A stretch of 64,000 nt of DNA, taken from JBKECO01 sp047974745. Its GTDB lineage: Bacteria; Bacillota; Clostridia; Lachnospirales; Lachnospiraceae. A model generated the notes under the pieces. It made no database searches. It saw nothing but the letters and a program-made list of their open reading frames with translations, and was not told the origin of the DNA. Below, piece after piece: positions 1 to 9,052 of this stretch. The stretch covers positions 62,001 through 126,000 of the forward strand of contig JBKECO010000003.1 of NCBI GenBank assembly GCA_047974745.1, in the 5' to 3' direction. Within the stretch, counting starts at the first letter, position 1, and every line of letters starts with the position of its first letter. Position numbers and translations under genes: made by a program.

Positions 1-1
1 A

Positions 2-178
2 TTTCTTAGAGACTTTTATCATTCCAGTCAAATCAGTGCCAGAAGTTATCATAAGATACTAAAGGTAGCGAGAACGATCGCAGATCTGGATGAAAGCAAT
101 GAAGTAAGAACGAAGCATCTGAGTGAAGCAGTCTGTTTTCGGACAATGGATAAAAAATTATGGGAGTGTGAAGGATGA
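2..178 (+). CDS. comM: ComM/YifB-family AAA+ ATPase, C-terminal end (partial)
   Basis: The frame is open from the left edge and gives about 58 residues before a TGA. The text SARSYHKILKVARTIADLD followed by HLSEAVCFR and a final DKKLWECEG matches the C-terminal domain of YifB/ComM Mg-chelatase-like proteins. In transformable bacteria these act as branch-migration helicases during recombination of incoming DNA. The stop overlaps the dprA start (ATGA), so the two genes are translationally coupled, which fits the usual comM-dprA pairing in Firmicutes. The ATPase part lies outside the window, so activity cannot be judged. The family call is quite firm; the gene name is by homology. Confidence 0.85.
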   Translation, partial: FLRDFYHSSQISARSYHKILKVARTIADLDESNEVRTKHLSEAVCFRTMDKKLWECEG

Positions 179-1251
179 AATATGATTATTGGATGCATAA
201 TATAACAGGAATCGGGAGTAAGAAAATTAGATATCTGCTTCAATATGCAGGGTCAACAAAAGAAGTTTTTTCTATGAAAGAGGCACAGCTTGCAGAAATT
301 CCAAATATTCACAAGTCTGACAGGGAGAAAATTCTAAAGAGCGCCGCAACCTGGGATGTCGATGGGGAATACAATAAGCTGACGAATGCGGGTATTCGAT
401 TCATTTCCAAGAATCACGATCACTATCCGGAGAAACTAACTCATATTGTAGATTCGCCATTTGGGATCTATGTCAAAGGATCTCTCGAAGAAAATCTATC
501 GAACTGTGCAGCAATCGTAGGCTCAAGGACTTGCTCCGAATATGGGGGCAATATGGCGAGAGCATTTGCCGAAAGACTAGCCGCCAATGGGGTGACGATC
601 GTAAGCGGAATGGCATATGGAATCGACTCAGCAGCTCATTATGGTGCGTTGAAGGCAGGCGGGAAGACACTGGCTGTACTTGGATGCGGTGTGAATGTCT
701 GTTACCCTGAAAAAGCAGAAAAGCTATTTCGAACCATTCCAGAACATGGGGCACTAATATCGGAATACCATCCGGATGCAAAGCCGGTCTCTGGTTACTT
801 TCCTCAGAGGAACAGACTCATCAGTGCACTTGCTGACTTGGTGCTTATAATGGAGGCCAGGGAGAAGAGCGGATCTCTTATCACAGCAGATTTTGCATTA
901 GAGCAGGGAAAAGATATCTATGCACTTCCAGGACGAGTCAGTGATGATTTGAGCAGAGGCTGCAATCGCCTGATTCAACAGGGTGCAGGAATCTTAGTAA
1001 GCCCTGAAGAATTACTCCTTGAAATGGGTATAAATGCAGATAAACACAAAAAAAACAAGGTTGTATCTAAAAATTTACTTGAAAAAGAAGAATTGTTGTT
1101 GTATAGTTGTTTCGATTTATACTCGAGATCCATAAATGAACTTGTACAAAATTCCGGACTCCCAATTTACAGAGTTACGGAGATCATTGGAATCTTGATT
1201 CAAAAGGGATTGATTGAGGAAACATTTATTAATTGTTACAAAAAAACATAA
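175..1251 (+). CDS. dprA: DNA-processing protein DprA (Smf)
   Basis: This 358-residue protein has the three parts of a clostridial DprA. An N-terminal HhH/SAM-like segment (about 1-60) includes TGIGSKKIRYLL. The Rossmann-like core (about 80-285) carries VGSR (115-118), SGMAYGID (144-151), FPQRNRLISAL (209-219) and EKSGSLITA (230-238). A C-terminal winged helix (about 305-350) resembles DprA_WH. DprA binds single-stranded DNA and loads RecA during transformation and may have other roles in non-competent species. The ATG overlaps the comM stop and has GGGAG eight bases upstream. topA follows after 38 bases. The family is clear; competence of this organism is not shown here. Confidence 0.95.
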   Translation: MKYDYWMHNITGIGSKKIRYLLQYAGSTKEVFSMKEAQLAEIPNIHKSDREKILKSAATWDVDGEYNKLTNAGIRFISKNHDHYPEKLTHIVDSPFGIYVKGSLEENLSNCAAIVGSRTCSEYGGNMARAFAERLAANGVTIVSGMAYGIDSAAHYGALKAGGKTLAVLGCGVNVCYPEKAEKLFRTIPEHGALISEYHPDAKPVSGYFPQRNRLISALADLVLIMEAREKSGSLITADFALEQGKDIYALPGRVSDDLSRGCNRLIQQGAGILVSPEELLLEMGINADKHKKNKVVSKNLLEKEELLLYSCFDLYSRSINELVQNSGLPIYRVTEIIGILIQKGLIEETFINCYKKT

Positions 1252-1289
1252 AACATCTGTAACGGATGAGTCAGTAAAAGGAGTTTTAT

Positions 1290-3371
1290 ATGGCAGTAAA
1301 AAATCTGGTGATTGTGGAATCCCCTGCAAAAGTAAAAACCATTAAAAAATTTCTCGGTAAGAATTATGAGGTCGTAGCATCGAACGGACATGTCAGGGAT
1401 CTTCCAAAGAGTACGCTGGGGATAGACGTTGAGCATGATTATGATCCCAAATATATTACTATTCGAGGAAAGGGAGATATTCTGGCAAAACTCAGAAAGG
1501 AAGTGAAAAAAGCTGATAAAATTTATCTGGCAACTGACCCTGATCGTGAAGGAGAGGCAATTTCTTGGCACCTCACAAAGGCGTTGAAGCTGGAAGATAA
1601 AAATATATATCGAATCAGTTTTAATGAAATCACTCAACAGGCGGTCAAAAATTCGCTGAAAGAGCCAAGAGAAGTAGATATGAAGTTAGTGGATGCACAG
1701 CAGGCCAGGCGTATGCTGGATCGAATGGTAGGATATAAAATAAGTCCTCTGCTTTGGGCAAAAGTGAAGAGAGGTCTTAGTGCAGGAAGAGTTCAGTCTG
1801 TGGCACTGCGTATAGTCTGTGACAGAGAAGATGATATCAATGCATTTATTCCGGTGGAATATTGGAGCCTGGATGCAAATTTAAATATTGAAGGTGAAAA
1901 TAAGAAACTGAATGCAAAGTTCTATGGTGACAGCAAGGGTAAAATAGCAATAGACTCCAAAGAACAGATGGAGCAGATCAGTCAGGAATTAAAAGGTGCA
2001 GATTATAAAGTTCTGGAAGTCAAGAATAAAGAACGAATCAAAAAAGCACCACTGCCATTCACGACCAGTACCCTTCAGCAGGAAGCATCCAAAAGTCTGA
2101 ACTTTAGCATTCAAAAGACAATGCGTCTGGCACAGCAGCTTTACGAGGGCGTGGACATCAAGGGACAGGGAACCGTCGGACTGATCACATACCTTCGTAC
2201 AGATTCTGTTCGTATTTCAGATGAAGCAGATCACAGTGCAAGGGAATACATTGCAGACCACTATGGGGACAAGTATACCGCAAAGCCTGCAGATCAAAAG
2301 AAGACAAATAATAAAATTCAGGATGCACATGAAGCGATTCGTCCGTCTGATATAAACCGTAGTCCGGTACAGATCAAAGAATCACTTTCGCGTGACTTAT
2401 TCCGTCTGTATCAGCTCATCTGGAAAAGATTTACTGCAAGCAGAATGAGTCCGGCAGTCTACTCCACGACTTCAGTGAAAATTGGAGCCGGAAAATATCA
2501 GTTTCAGGTCTCAGCCGCAAAAATTGTATTTGACGGGTTCTTGTCTGTCTATTCCAGCGGGGATGATGAGGCAGAACAAAACAATGTTTTTTTGAATTCC
2601 ATTGACCTGAATAGCAGCCTTACCTTGCTGGAACTGGAAGGAAAGCAGCATTTCACTCAGCCGCCTGCGCATTTTACAGAAGCTTCGCTAGTAAAATCCA
2701 TGGAAGAGCTTGGAATCGGAAGACCCAGTACCTATTCACCCACGATCACAACACTGATTGCCAGAAGGTATTTGGCAAAAGAAAATAAAAATCTGTACGT
2801 GACAGAACTGGGTGAAGTCGTGAATAACATAATGAAGGAATCCTTTGCGACTATCGTTGATGAAAATTTTACCGCCAACATGGAATCACTTCTTGATAAA
2901 GTGGAGGAGGGAGCCATCGACTGGAAGATGGTGATCCGTAACTTTTATCCGGATCTGGCAGAAGCTGTGGAACAGGCAGAAAAAGAGCTGGAAAAAATTG
3001 ACATAGCTGATGAGGTGACTGATGTCGTATGTGAAGAATGCGGCAGGAACATGGTGATAAAATATGGACCCCATGGCAGATTTCTCGCCTGCCCTGGATT
3101 TCCGGACTGCAGGAACACAAAACCATATCTGGAAAAAATCGGAGTCAAATGTCCGCTCTGCGCGAAAGAAGTAGTGATTAAAAAGACAAAGAAGGGCAGA
3201 AAATACTACGGATGTGAAAATTATCCTGAATGTGAATTTATTTCCTGGCAGAAACCTACTGAAAAAAGTTGTCCGAAATGTGGAAACTATATGGTGGAAA
3301 AGGGGAATAAGCATGTCTGTTCTGATGAAAAATGTGGATATAATGAAAATCTGAAAACAAAAACAGAATAA
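1290..3371 (+). CDS. topA: DNA topoisomerase I (type IA)
   Basis: This 693-residue type IA topoisomerase relaxes negatively supercoiled DNA. The Toprim domain opens the protein, with VESPAKVKT near residue 10 and DPDREGEA at 83-90. The catalytic tyrosine is Tyr301 in GLITYLRTDS. GIGRPSTYSPTI lies further on. Three C-terminal four-cysteine zinc modules follow: CEECG to CPGFPDC, CPLCA to CENYPEC, and CPKCG to CSDEKC. Length and layout are normal for Firmicutes. AAGGAG lies six bases before the ATG. In Bacillus, trmFO, xerC and clpQY separate topA from codY; here codY follows directly after about 95 bases. Confidence 0.98.
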   Translation: MAVKNLVIVESPAKVKTIKKFLGKNYEVVASNGHVRDLPKSTLGIDVEHDYDPKYITIRGKGDILAKLRKEVKKADKIYLATDPDREGEAISWHLTKALKLEDKNIYRISFNEITQQAVKNSLKEPREVDMKLVDAQQARRMLDRMVGYKISPLLWAKVKRGLSAGRVQSVALRIVCDREDDINAFIPVEYWSLDANLNIEGENKKLNAKFYGDSKGKIAIDSKEQMEQISQELKGADYKVLEVKNKERIKKAPLPFTTSTLQQEASKSLNFSIQKTMRLAQQLYEGVDIKGQGTVGLITYLRTDSVRISDEADHSAREYIADHYGDKYTAKPADQKKTNNKIQDAHEAIRPSDINRSPVQIKESLSRDLFRLYQLIWKRFTASRMSPAVYSTTSVKIGAGKYQFQVSAAKIVFDGFLSVYSSGDDEAEQNNVFLNSIDLNSSLTLLELEGKQHFTQPPAHFTEASLVKSMEELGIGRPSTYSPTITTLIARRYLAKENKNLYVTELGEVVNNIMKESFATIVDENFTANMESLLDKVEEGAIDWKMVIRNFYPDLAEAVEQAEKELEKIDIADEVTDVVCEECGRNMVIKYGPHGRFLACPGFPDCRNTKPYLEKIGVKCPLCAKEVVIKKTKKGRKYYGCENYPECEFISWQKPTEKSCPKCGNYMVEKGNKHVCSDEKCGYNENLKTKTE

Positions 3372-3387
3372 ATAGGAAAATAATCGA

Positions 3388-3436
3388 AATATTCTTGAAA
3401 ATTCCAAATAAATATGCTAGACTGCTTTTAGCATAT
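3388..3436 (+). promoter_or_regulatory. Candidate codY promoter with a CodY-box-like site and an inverted repeat
   Basis: The 97-base topA-codY gap holds three overlapping signals. A possible promoter is TTGAAA (3396-3401), a 16-base spacer and TAGACT (3418-3423). The sequence AATATTC-TT-GAAAATT (3388-3403) resembles the CodY consensus AATTTTCWGAAAATT with one mismatch and one extra central base, and it covers the -35 element. A perfect 8-base inverted repeat, ATATGCTA (3412-3419) and TAGCATAT (3429-3436), covers the -10 element. The hairpin has no U-run, so it is not an obvious topA terminator. Autoregulation by CodY is my inference. Confidence 0.4.
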
Positions 3437-3468
3437 AAATTTAGTCGGAATTAGATAGGAGGCAAATG

Positions 3469-4251
3469 ATGAGTGTACAGTTGCTTGATAAAACAAGGAA
3501 GATAAACAAGCTATTACATAACAATAGTTCTTCTAAAGTAGTATTCAACGATATTTGTACAGTTCTAACAGAGATTCTAGATTCGAACATCCTTGTCATC
3601 AGTAAGAAGGGCAAGGTGCTAGGAACTAGTGTCTGCGATGAAATTGAAGAAATTAAGGAACTCATAGTAGACGAAGTCGGGGGCTTCATCGATCCACTTT
3701 TGAACGAAAGACTTCTGGGCATTCTTTCTACGAAAGAAAACGTAAATCTTAAAACACTTGGTTTTATAGATGATGTCAAGAAATATAGTGCAATTATTAC
3801 ACCGATCGATATCGCAGGGGAGCGATTAGGTACATTATTTATATATCGGTGCGACACACAGTATGAAATAGACGATATTATACTCAGTGAATACGGAACA
3901 ACGGTTGTAGGACTTGAGATGATGCGTTCTGTGAATGAAGAAAACGCAGAAGAATCCAGAAAGATCCAGATCGTAAAATCAGCAATCAATACGCTTTCCT
4001 TTTCGGAGCTGGAAGCTATTACACATATTTTTGATGAGCTGGATGGCAACGAAGGAATACTCGTAGCAAGTAAAATTGCTGATCGTGTCGGAATCACCAG
4101 ATCAGTCATCGTGAATGCACTTCGGAAATTTGAGAGTGCAGGCGTGATTGAATCAAGGTCCTCCGGGATGAAAGGCACATATATTAAAGTACTGAATGAC
4201 GTGGTTTTTGATGAATTGAAGAAGATCAAAAAGCAAAATGATAAACATTAA
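3469..4251 (+). CDS. codY: GTP-sensing transcriptional repressor CodY
   Basis: CodY senses GTP and branched-chain amino acids and represses nutrient, motility and virulence genes during rich growth. The protein is 260 residues from the second of two adjacent ATGs. AGGAGG (3457-3462) lies six bases before 3469 but only three before 3466, and the N-terminus MSVQLLDKTRKINKLL matches the family. A GAF domain covers about residues 1-155. A winged helix-turn-helix near 200-245 carries ASKIADRVGITRSVIVNAL. The gene sits just upstream of fla/che, as in Bacillus, and CodY is a known regulator of that operon in B. subtilis. A strong terminator follows. Confidence 0.97.
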   Translation: MSVQLLDKTRKINKLLHNNSSSKVVFNDICTVLTEILDSNILVISKKGKVLGTSVCDEIEEIKELIVDEVGGFIDPLLNERLLGILSTKENVNLKTLGFIDDVKKYSAIITPIDIAGERLGTLFIYRCDTQYEIDDIILSEYGTTVVGLEMMRSVNEENAEESRKIQIVKSAINTLSFSELEAITHIFDELDGNEGILVASKIADRVGITRSVIVNALRKFESAGVIESRSSGMKGTYIKVLNDVVFDELKKIKKQNDKH

Positions 4252-4256
4252 CCAGA

Positions 4257-4286
4257 AAGCAGGACAACAATAGTCCTGCTTTTTTT
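4257..4286 (+). terminator. Rho-independent terminator after codY
   Basis: A perfect 9-bp stem, AAGCAGGAC (4257-4265) with GTCCTGCTT (4273-4281), has a 7-base loop and runs into a T-tract (4280-4286). It starts six bases after the codY stop and separates codY from the flagellar operon. Confidence 0.92.
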
Positions 4287-4339
4287 CTTTAATTTTATCA
4301 TTCTTCATAAAAAAGTTATAACATTCATACAAAAAACTC

Positions 4340-4367
4340 TTGTGTTTTGAACTGAATATTTTATAAT
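4340..4367 (+). promoter_or_regulatory. Predicted sigma-A promoter of the fla/che operon
   Basis: TTGTGT (4340-4345) and a perfect TATAAT (4362-4367) are 16 bases apart, with predicted transcription start near 4374. flgB starts at 4401 behind TAGGAGG. The -35 is weak (TTG plus poor matches), which could leave room for an activator. I saw no sigma-D type promoter (TAAA, about 15 bases, GCCGATAA) in this gap. This is the only promoter-like site between the codY terminator and flgB. Confidence 0.6.
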
Positions 4368-4400
4368 TATAGAGTACATGTATAACTAGGAGGATAAAGA

Positions 4401-4796
4401 ATGATTTCATCAGGTGTATTTGATTATATAAATGTATTAAATAAAGCTGCTGATGCGAGCTGGCTGAAAGAGACAGCGATCACGAATAATATTTCCAATG
4501 TCAATACGCCAAATTACAAGAGAATTGACGTTGATTTTGAAAGCCTGCTAAGCAAAGAACTTGGCAAGGGCAGTATCCAGAGTCTGGATAAAAAAATCAG
4601 TGCAATGAATGCCGACCTGGAGAATCTGAATGCATCGACCTATACAGACTCAGCTTCCTATTCCTATAGACTTGATGGAAACAATGTTGATATAGATTCA
4701 GAAAATGTTGAACTTGCATCGGAACAAATCAGATATCAGGCTCTGACAAGCAGTATATCAGGTGGCTTTGCCAGTCTGAAAGCTGTCATAAAATAA
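4401..4796 (+). CDS. flgB: Flagellar proximal rod protein FlgB
   Basis: FlgB is one of the proximal rod subunits exported through the flagellar type III apparatus to build the driveshaft. This 131-residue protein carries the rod-protein signature near its N-terminus, NNISNVNTPNYKR (29-41). The C-terminal heptad-like helix (about 95-130) is typical of rod and hook proteins. The centre is variable. It is the first gene of the operon, and flgC starts 16 bases later. The ATG has TAGGAGG eight bases upstream. Confidence 0.96.
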   Translation: MISSGVFDYINVLNKAADASWLKETAITNNISNVNTPNYKRIDVDFESLLSKELGKGSIQSLDKKISAMNADLENLNASTYTDSASYSYRLDGNNVDIDSENVELASEQIRYQALTSSISGGFASLKAVIK

Positions 4797-4812
4797 TAGA
4801 GGGGAGAACGAT

Positions 4813-5253
4813 ATGAGCTTATTTCAGGCATTTAATATCAGTGCTTCAGGAATGACAGCAGAGCGATTCCGCACAGATATTATTTCAGAAAATGTTGCAA
4901 ATGTGAATACCACACGAACAAGCGAAGGAACAGCATACCGTCGCAAGATCGTCACCTTCGCTGAAAAGACATCAGATTCTTTTTCTGACACTTTGACAAG
5001 AGCAAGAAGTAATTATCTTGGAAATGGTGTAAAGGTGACAAGTGTAAAAGAAGATACAGAAACAGAAATGGTATTAAAGTATGATCCATCCCATCCAGAT
5101 GCGGATGAGAATGGATATGTAGAATATCCAAATGTAAATATCGTAACAGAAATGACGAACTTAATTGATGCAAGCAGAGCATATGAGGCAAACGTGACCG
5201 CATTTAATACTTCAAAAGCAATCGCACAGGCAGGACTTTCAATTGGAAAATAA
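4813..5253 (+). CDS. flgC: Flagellar basal-body rod protein FlgC
   Basis: FlgC is another proximal rod subunit, 146 residues here, which is the normal size. The N-terminal signature ENVANVNTTRT (residues about 29-39) leads into EGTAYRRKIV. The C-terminal MTNLIDASRAYEANVTAFN segment is the conserved D0 helix of FlgC proteins. It lies between flgB and fliE as in nearly all Firmicutes fla/che operons. A GGGGAG site precedes the ATG. Confidence 0.97.
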   Translation: MSLFQAFNISASGMTAERFRTDIISENVANVNTTRTSEGTAYRRKIVTFAEKTSDSFSDTLTRARSNYLGNGVKVTSVKEDTETEMVLKYDPSHPDADENGYVEYPNVNIVTEMTNLIDASRAYEANVTAFNTSKAIAQAGLSIGK

Positions 5254-5293
5254 AGTAATCGTGAAATCAAATTAAAAGGGGGGGAGTAAAGCT

Positions 5294-5623
5294 ATGAATA
5301 TTGCATCATTAACAAATATTTCTTCAACCTATATTACAAATGCATTAGAAGAAGCGCAGAGTTCAAAACAGATCGCAGGCTCGGGTTCGCAGGAGGAAAG
5401 TTTTGACTCTGTGCTTTTTGGCGCCCTTTCGGCGCTAAAAGAAACAAATCAGTTACAACAGCAGGCTGAAAATGCTCAGATCGCCTTTTCACTTGGTGAG
5501 CTGGATAATACCCATGATCTCACGATTGCACAGGAAAAGGCTGGTGTTGCTTTGCAATATACAGTTGCTGTCCGGGATAAAATTCTGGATGCATATAAGG
5601 AAATTATGAATATGTCAATGTAA
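5294..5623 (+). CDS. fliE: Flagellar hook-basal body complex protein FliE
   Basis: FliE joins the MS ring to the rod and is the first rod component exported. This 109-residue protein has the family C-terminal half, including DLTIAQEKAGVALQYTVAVR and a terminal helix ending AYKEIMNMSM. The N-terminal part is serine- and glutamine-rich and variable. The ribosome site is unusual: a run of seven G (5278-5284) followed by AG. Slippage in this tract would change the spacing to the ATG. fliF follows after 18 bases. Confidence 0.95.
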   Translation: MNIASLTNISSTYITNALEEAQSSKQIAGSGSQEESFDSVLFGALSALKETNQLQQQAENAQIAFSLGELDNTHDLTIAQEKAGVALQYTVAVRDKILDAYKEIMNMSM

Positions 5624-5641
5624 AATAGGTGGTAAGCATAT

Positions 5642-7249
5642 ATGCCGGAAATAATTCAAACGTATTTAGACAAAGTAAAGAGCTGGTGGACAAATTTTAA
5701 TTCAAAACAAAAAACGATCCTGATCAGTGTTCTTGGGATTATCATTGTTGCGCTCGGAATCCTGGCCTTTGTAATGTCAAAACCTAACCTGGTGACTTTA
5801 ATCACGAGCCAGGATGCGACCCAAGCCGCTTCGGTAAAGGATCTGCTAGATGAAAATAATATAACCTATCAGCTATCGCAGGATGGTCTGACTTTTTATG
5901 TAGAAGCAGCTGATGAAGCAAATGCATCAATACTTCTTGGTTCAAATGATATTCCGACCCAGGGCTACAGTATTGATAACGTATTTGATGGAAGCTTTAG
6001 TACCACCGAATCGGATAAGAATAAAAAGTATCAGCTCTATTTAGAAGAAAAATTCGCCGAGGAACTAAAGTCGATATCAAATGTAGAGCAGGCATCGGTC
6101 TCTCTTTCTATTCCTGAAAATGATGGAACGATCATTTCGCAGGATCAGGAAACATACGCCAGCGTTATTTTGCATCTTTCGTCGGATATGACAGAGGATC
6201 AGGCATTTGGGATTGCTAAATTCATAGCGACAGAAGTTGGCAATGACTCAACAGATAATGTTTTGATCATTGACTCCAATGGAAATGTTTTGTTTTCGGG
6301 CGGAGATTCTGATACGAATGCTGGAATAGCTAATTCCAGACTTTCCATCGAAAGCAAAGCGGAAAATTTGGTTCGCAGCGACGTAAAGAACGTCATGCTC
6401 GGCACAAATATCTATGATAATGTCGAAGTTGGACTCAATCTGGCAATGAGCTTTGACACAGAAGAATATACGGATCATCGCTACTATGTTGAAGATGGAC
6501 TTTCGCAAGGATATCTTGACAGCGAAACGACATACGAATCGGAAACTACGAATGGAACGGGCGGAGTACCCGGGACAGATAGTAACAACGATACAACGAC
6601 CTATGTTGTTGAAGATGCGGATAATTCATCCTCGACAGTTTCTGAAGTGACCAGAGATTATCTTCCAAATGAAGAACTCACACAAAGAACCACTCCAGCT
6701 GGGGAAATAGATTTAACGACTTCATCGATCTCTGTTGTTGCCACGACATATGTAGTATACGACGAGGTGACCTTGAGCGCTGATGGTACATTAGGCGACC
6801 AGACATTTGACCAGTTCGTAGCTGCCAACGGTGAAAGAGTTAAGACGACTGTGGACGAAGAGCTATTCACCATGGTTTCAAACGCAACCGGTGTTCCAGA
6901 GGCAAATATTACAATTATTGCATATGATGTTCCTTTTTTTAAGTATGCTTCAACTACATCAGCTAATGTTATGGATTATCTGCAGATCGTTCTAGCTGTA
7001 TTGATATTTGCACTTTTAGGATTTGTGGTATTCCGCAGTATGAGGAGGACAGAAGAAAGAGTGACTGAGCCGGAGGTTTCATTAGAGGCATTGCTAGAAT
7101 CAACGAAAGAAACAACTGGTATCAACAGAGAAGATATCGATTTTGCTGAAAAGTCTGAGACCAGAGTACTGATAGAAAAATTCGTGGAAGAAAATCCGGA
7201 TGCAGCTGCATCATTACTGCGCAACTGGCTGCAGGATGAATGGGATTAG
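5642..7249 (+). CDS. fliF: Flagellar MS-ring protein FliF
   Basis: FliF forms the membrane-supramembrane ring that houses the export gate and carries the C ring. The 535-residue protein has one membrane helix near residues 25-45 and another about 75-95 residues before the end (VMDYLQIVLAVLIFALLGF). Between them lie the YscJ-like ring-building motifs and a large periplasmic segment with an acidic, Thr/Asn-rich insertion (about 295-345). The C-terminal tail, with PDAAASLLRNWLQDEW, is the FliG-binding helix. fliG follows after 38 bases, as expected for partners. Confidence 0.97.
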   Translation: MPEIIQTYLDKVKSWWTNFNSKQKTILISVLGIIIVALGILAFVMSKPNLVTLITSQDATQAASVKDLLDENNITYQLSQDGLTFYVEAADEANASILLGSNDIPTQGYSIDNVFDGSFSTTESDKNKKYQLYLEEKFAEELKSISNVEQASVSLSIPENDGTIISQDQETYASVILHLSSDMTEDQAFGIAKFIATEVGNDSTDNVLIIDSNGNVLFSGGDSDTNAGIANSRLSIESKAENLVRSDVKNVMLGTNIYDNVEVGLNLAMSFDTEEYTDHRYYVEDGLSQGYLDSETTYESETTNGTGGVPGTDSNNDTTTYVVEDADNSSSTVSEVTRDYLPNEELTQRTTPAGEIDLTTSSISVVATTYVVYDEVTLSADGTLGDQTFDQFVAANGERVKTTVDEELFTMVSNATGVPEANITIIAYDVPFFKYASTTSANVMDYLQIVLAVLIFALLGFVVFRSMRRTEERVTEPEVSLEALLESTKETTGINREDIDFAEKSETRVLIEKFVEENPDAAASLLRNWLQDEWD

Positions 7250-7287
7250 TAGAAGAATAGGAAAATTAGGGAAGTGATGGAGAATCC

Positions 7288-8292
7288 ATGAAGAGTGATT
7301 TAAAAGGGAGTAAAAAAGCAGCAGTACTGTTAATTGCTCTGGGACCAGAGCGTTCGGCAGACCTGTTCAAGCATTTAAAGGAAGAAGAAATTGAAGAATT
7401 GACGCTAGAAATCGCAAATACAAGGAGCGTCTCGCCTCAAATCAAAGATGAAGTGCTAGAAGAATTCTATCAGGTGTGCCTCGCTCAGCAGTATATTGCA
7501 GAAGGCGGTATAGGATACGCCAAGGAGCTACTTGAAAAAGCACTGGGCAGCGACAAAGCGAAGGATGTGATAACGAAGCTTACAGCTTCACTTCAGGTTA
7601 GGCCTTTTGAATTTGTCAGGAAAACAGATCCATCCCAGGTGTTGAACTTTATTCAGGATGAGCACCCACAGACGATGGCAATGATACTTTCCTATCTCCC
7701 AGCAACACAGGCTGCTGTGATCATGAGTGCGCTGACACCTGAGGTACAGGCTGATGTTGCAAAAAGAATTGCGTTAATGGATCGAACTTCACCAGATGTA
7801 ATTCAGGAAGTGGAACGAATTCTTGAGAGAAAGCTGTCATCCCTGATCAATCAGGACTATACGATCGTAGGTGGCGTAGACGCTATCGTCAATATTTTAA
7901 ATACGGTAGACAGAGGAACAGAAAAGCATATTATGGAATCCCTCGAAATAGAAGAACCGGAACTTGCAGATGAAATCCGTAAGAAGATGTTCGTATTCGA
8001 GGATATTTTACTGCTTGACGATCGTGCGATCCAAAGAGTGCTCCGTGATGTGGATAATAACGATCTTTCACTTGCGCTCAAGGGTGCAAATGAGGAAGTA
8101 CAAAATACAATATTTAAGAATCTCTCCAAACGGCTTGCAGGTATGATACAGGAAGATATGGAATTCATGGGGCCTGTCAGAATGAAAGATGTTGAGGAAT
8201 CACAACAGAAGATCGTTGGCATCATTCGTAAGCTGGAAGACTCTGCAGAGATCGTAATCTCAAGAGGCGGAGGTGATGAGATCATTGTCTAA
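7288..8292 (+). CDS. fliG: Flagellar motor switch protein FliG
   Basis: FliG is the C-ring subunit that touches the MotA stator and generates torque. The 334-residue protein has the N-terminal FliF-binding domain beginning KSDLKGSKKAAVLLIALG and the armadillo-like middle domain with the conserved EHPQ in QDEHPQTMAMIL. The C-terminal domain contains the charged torque helix around DDRAIQRVLRDVDNNDL. The length equals that of typical FliG. The 3' end overlaps the start of fliH. Confidence 0.98.
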   Translation: MKSDLKGSKKAAVLLIALGPERSADLFKHLKEEEIEELTLEIANTRSVSPQIKDEVLEEFYQVCLAQQYIAEGGIGYAKELLEKALGSDKAKDVITKLTASLQVRPFEFVRKTDPSQVLNFIQDEHPQTMAMILSYLPATQAAVIMSALTPEVQADVAKRIALMDRTSPDVIQEVERILERKLSSLINQDYTIVGGVDAIVNILNTVDRGTEKHIMESLEIEEPELADEIRKKMFVFEDILLLDDRAIQRVLRDVDNNDLSLALKGANEEVQNTIFKNLSKRLAGMIQEDMEFMGPVRMKDVEESQQKIVGIIRKLEDSAEIVISRGGGDEIIV

Positions 8293-9052
8293 TCTATATA
8301 AAAATCTTCATGTCCACAAACCGGAGAACAGCATTCGGATCATCAATTCAGATGAATTGCTGCGAGGTAAAATGTCTGTTGTGGGAAATACAGCAGACCA
8401 TAAACACTATAATCACTATGCATCAGAGGTTCCGGATGAATCAAGACCAGTATATCAGGAACAACTGCTTCGGGATGCACAGATCAAAGCCGCTGAAATC
8501 ATAGAAGCGGCACAAAAAAAGGCAGAGGAAATTACAGAGCAGGCTGAAAGAAATGGATATGAGGATGGAATCTCAAAAGCTAGATCGGAGGCAGACCAGA
8601 AGCTGACACAAGAAATGGTGTCCTTGAGACAAGAGACAGACAAGATCAGGGAACAGCTTATACAAGAGCATCAGGTCGCACTGTTAAAGCTTGAGCCGGA
8701 TATGCTGGATGTGATATTAAAAGTATTAGAAAAAGCAATCGGAATCCATTTTGAGGATAAAAAGGAGCTGCTCCTGCACGTTGTACACAATACCGTATCC
8801 AATATCAAAGGATGCAGACAATTCCAGATCAGAGTCAATGATTCACAAAGAGCATTTCTAGAAGAAAAGAAGGAAACAATTCGTAATAGAATTGGATCCG
8901 ATGTGGAGCTTTATATTATCTCCGATAGTGATCTTGAAAAAAACCAATGTCTGATCGAAACAGAGACAGGAATATTTGAATGCGGATACGACATTCAAAT
9001 GAAAAATCTGATAAGAGACCTACGCACACTAAGTATAAGAGGTATCGAGTGA
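8276..9052 (+). CDS. fliH: Flagellar export ATPase regulator FliH
   Basis: FliH is the stator-like partner of the export ATPase FliI. The protein is about 258 residues: a variable N-terminus, a long Glu/Lys-rich coiled coil (about 60-135) with the AAEIIEAAQKKAEEITEQAE pattern, and a C-terminal FliH/HrpE domain. It overlaps the end of fliG. The start is uncertain. ATG 8276 sits only two bases after GGAGG (8269-8273), and GTG 8273 lies within the site. TTG 8285 is 11 bases downstream of GGAGG and would also be credible. The family call does not depend on this. Confidence 0.9.
   Translation: MRSLSNLYKNLHVHKPENSIRIINSDELLRGKMSVVGNTADHKHYNHYASEVPDESRPVYQEQLLRDAQIKAAEIIEAAQKKAEEITEQAERNGYEDGISKARSEADQKLTQEMVSLRQETDKIREQLIQEHQVALLKLEPDMLDVILKVLEKAIGIHFEDKKELLLHVVHNTVSNIKGCRQFQIRVNDSQRAFLEEKKETIRNRIGSDVELYIISDSDLEKNQCLIETETGIFECGYDIQMKNLIRDLRTLSIRGIE

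Noticed and set aside
3441..4229. A 262-residue open frame antisense to codY
   Set aside because: It mirrors codY in the opposite strand, is very Ser/Ile/Thr-rich as such shadows are, and has no ribosome site. CodY is unmistakable.
8980..9048. A longer fliI start at ATG 8980
   Set aside because: The extra 23 residues are a shifted reading of fliH. GTG 9049 has AAGAGG at the right distance and gives the usual length.
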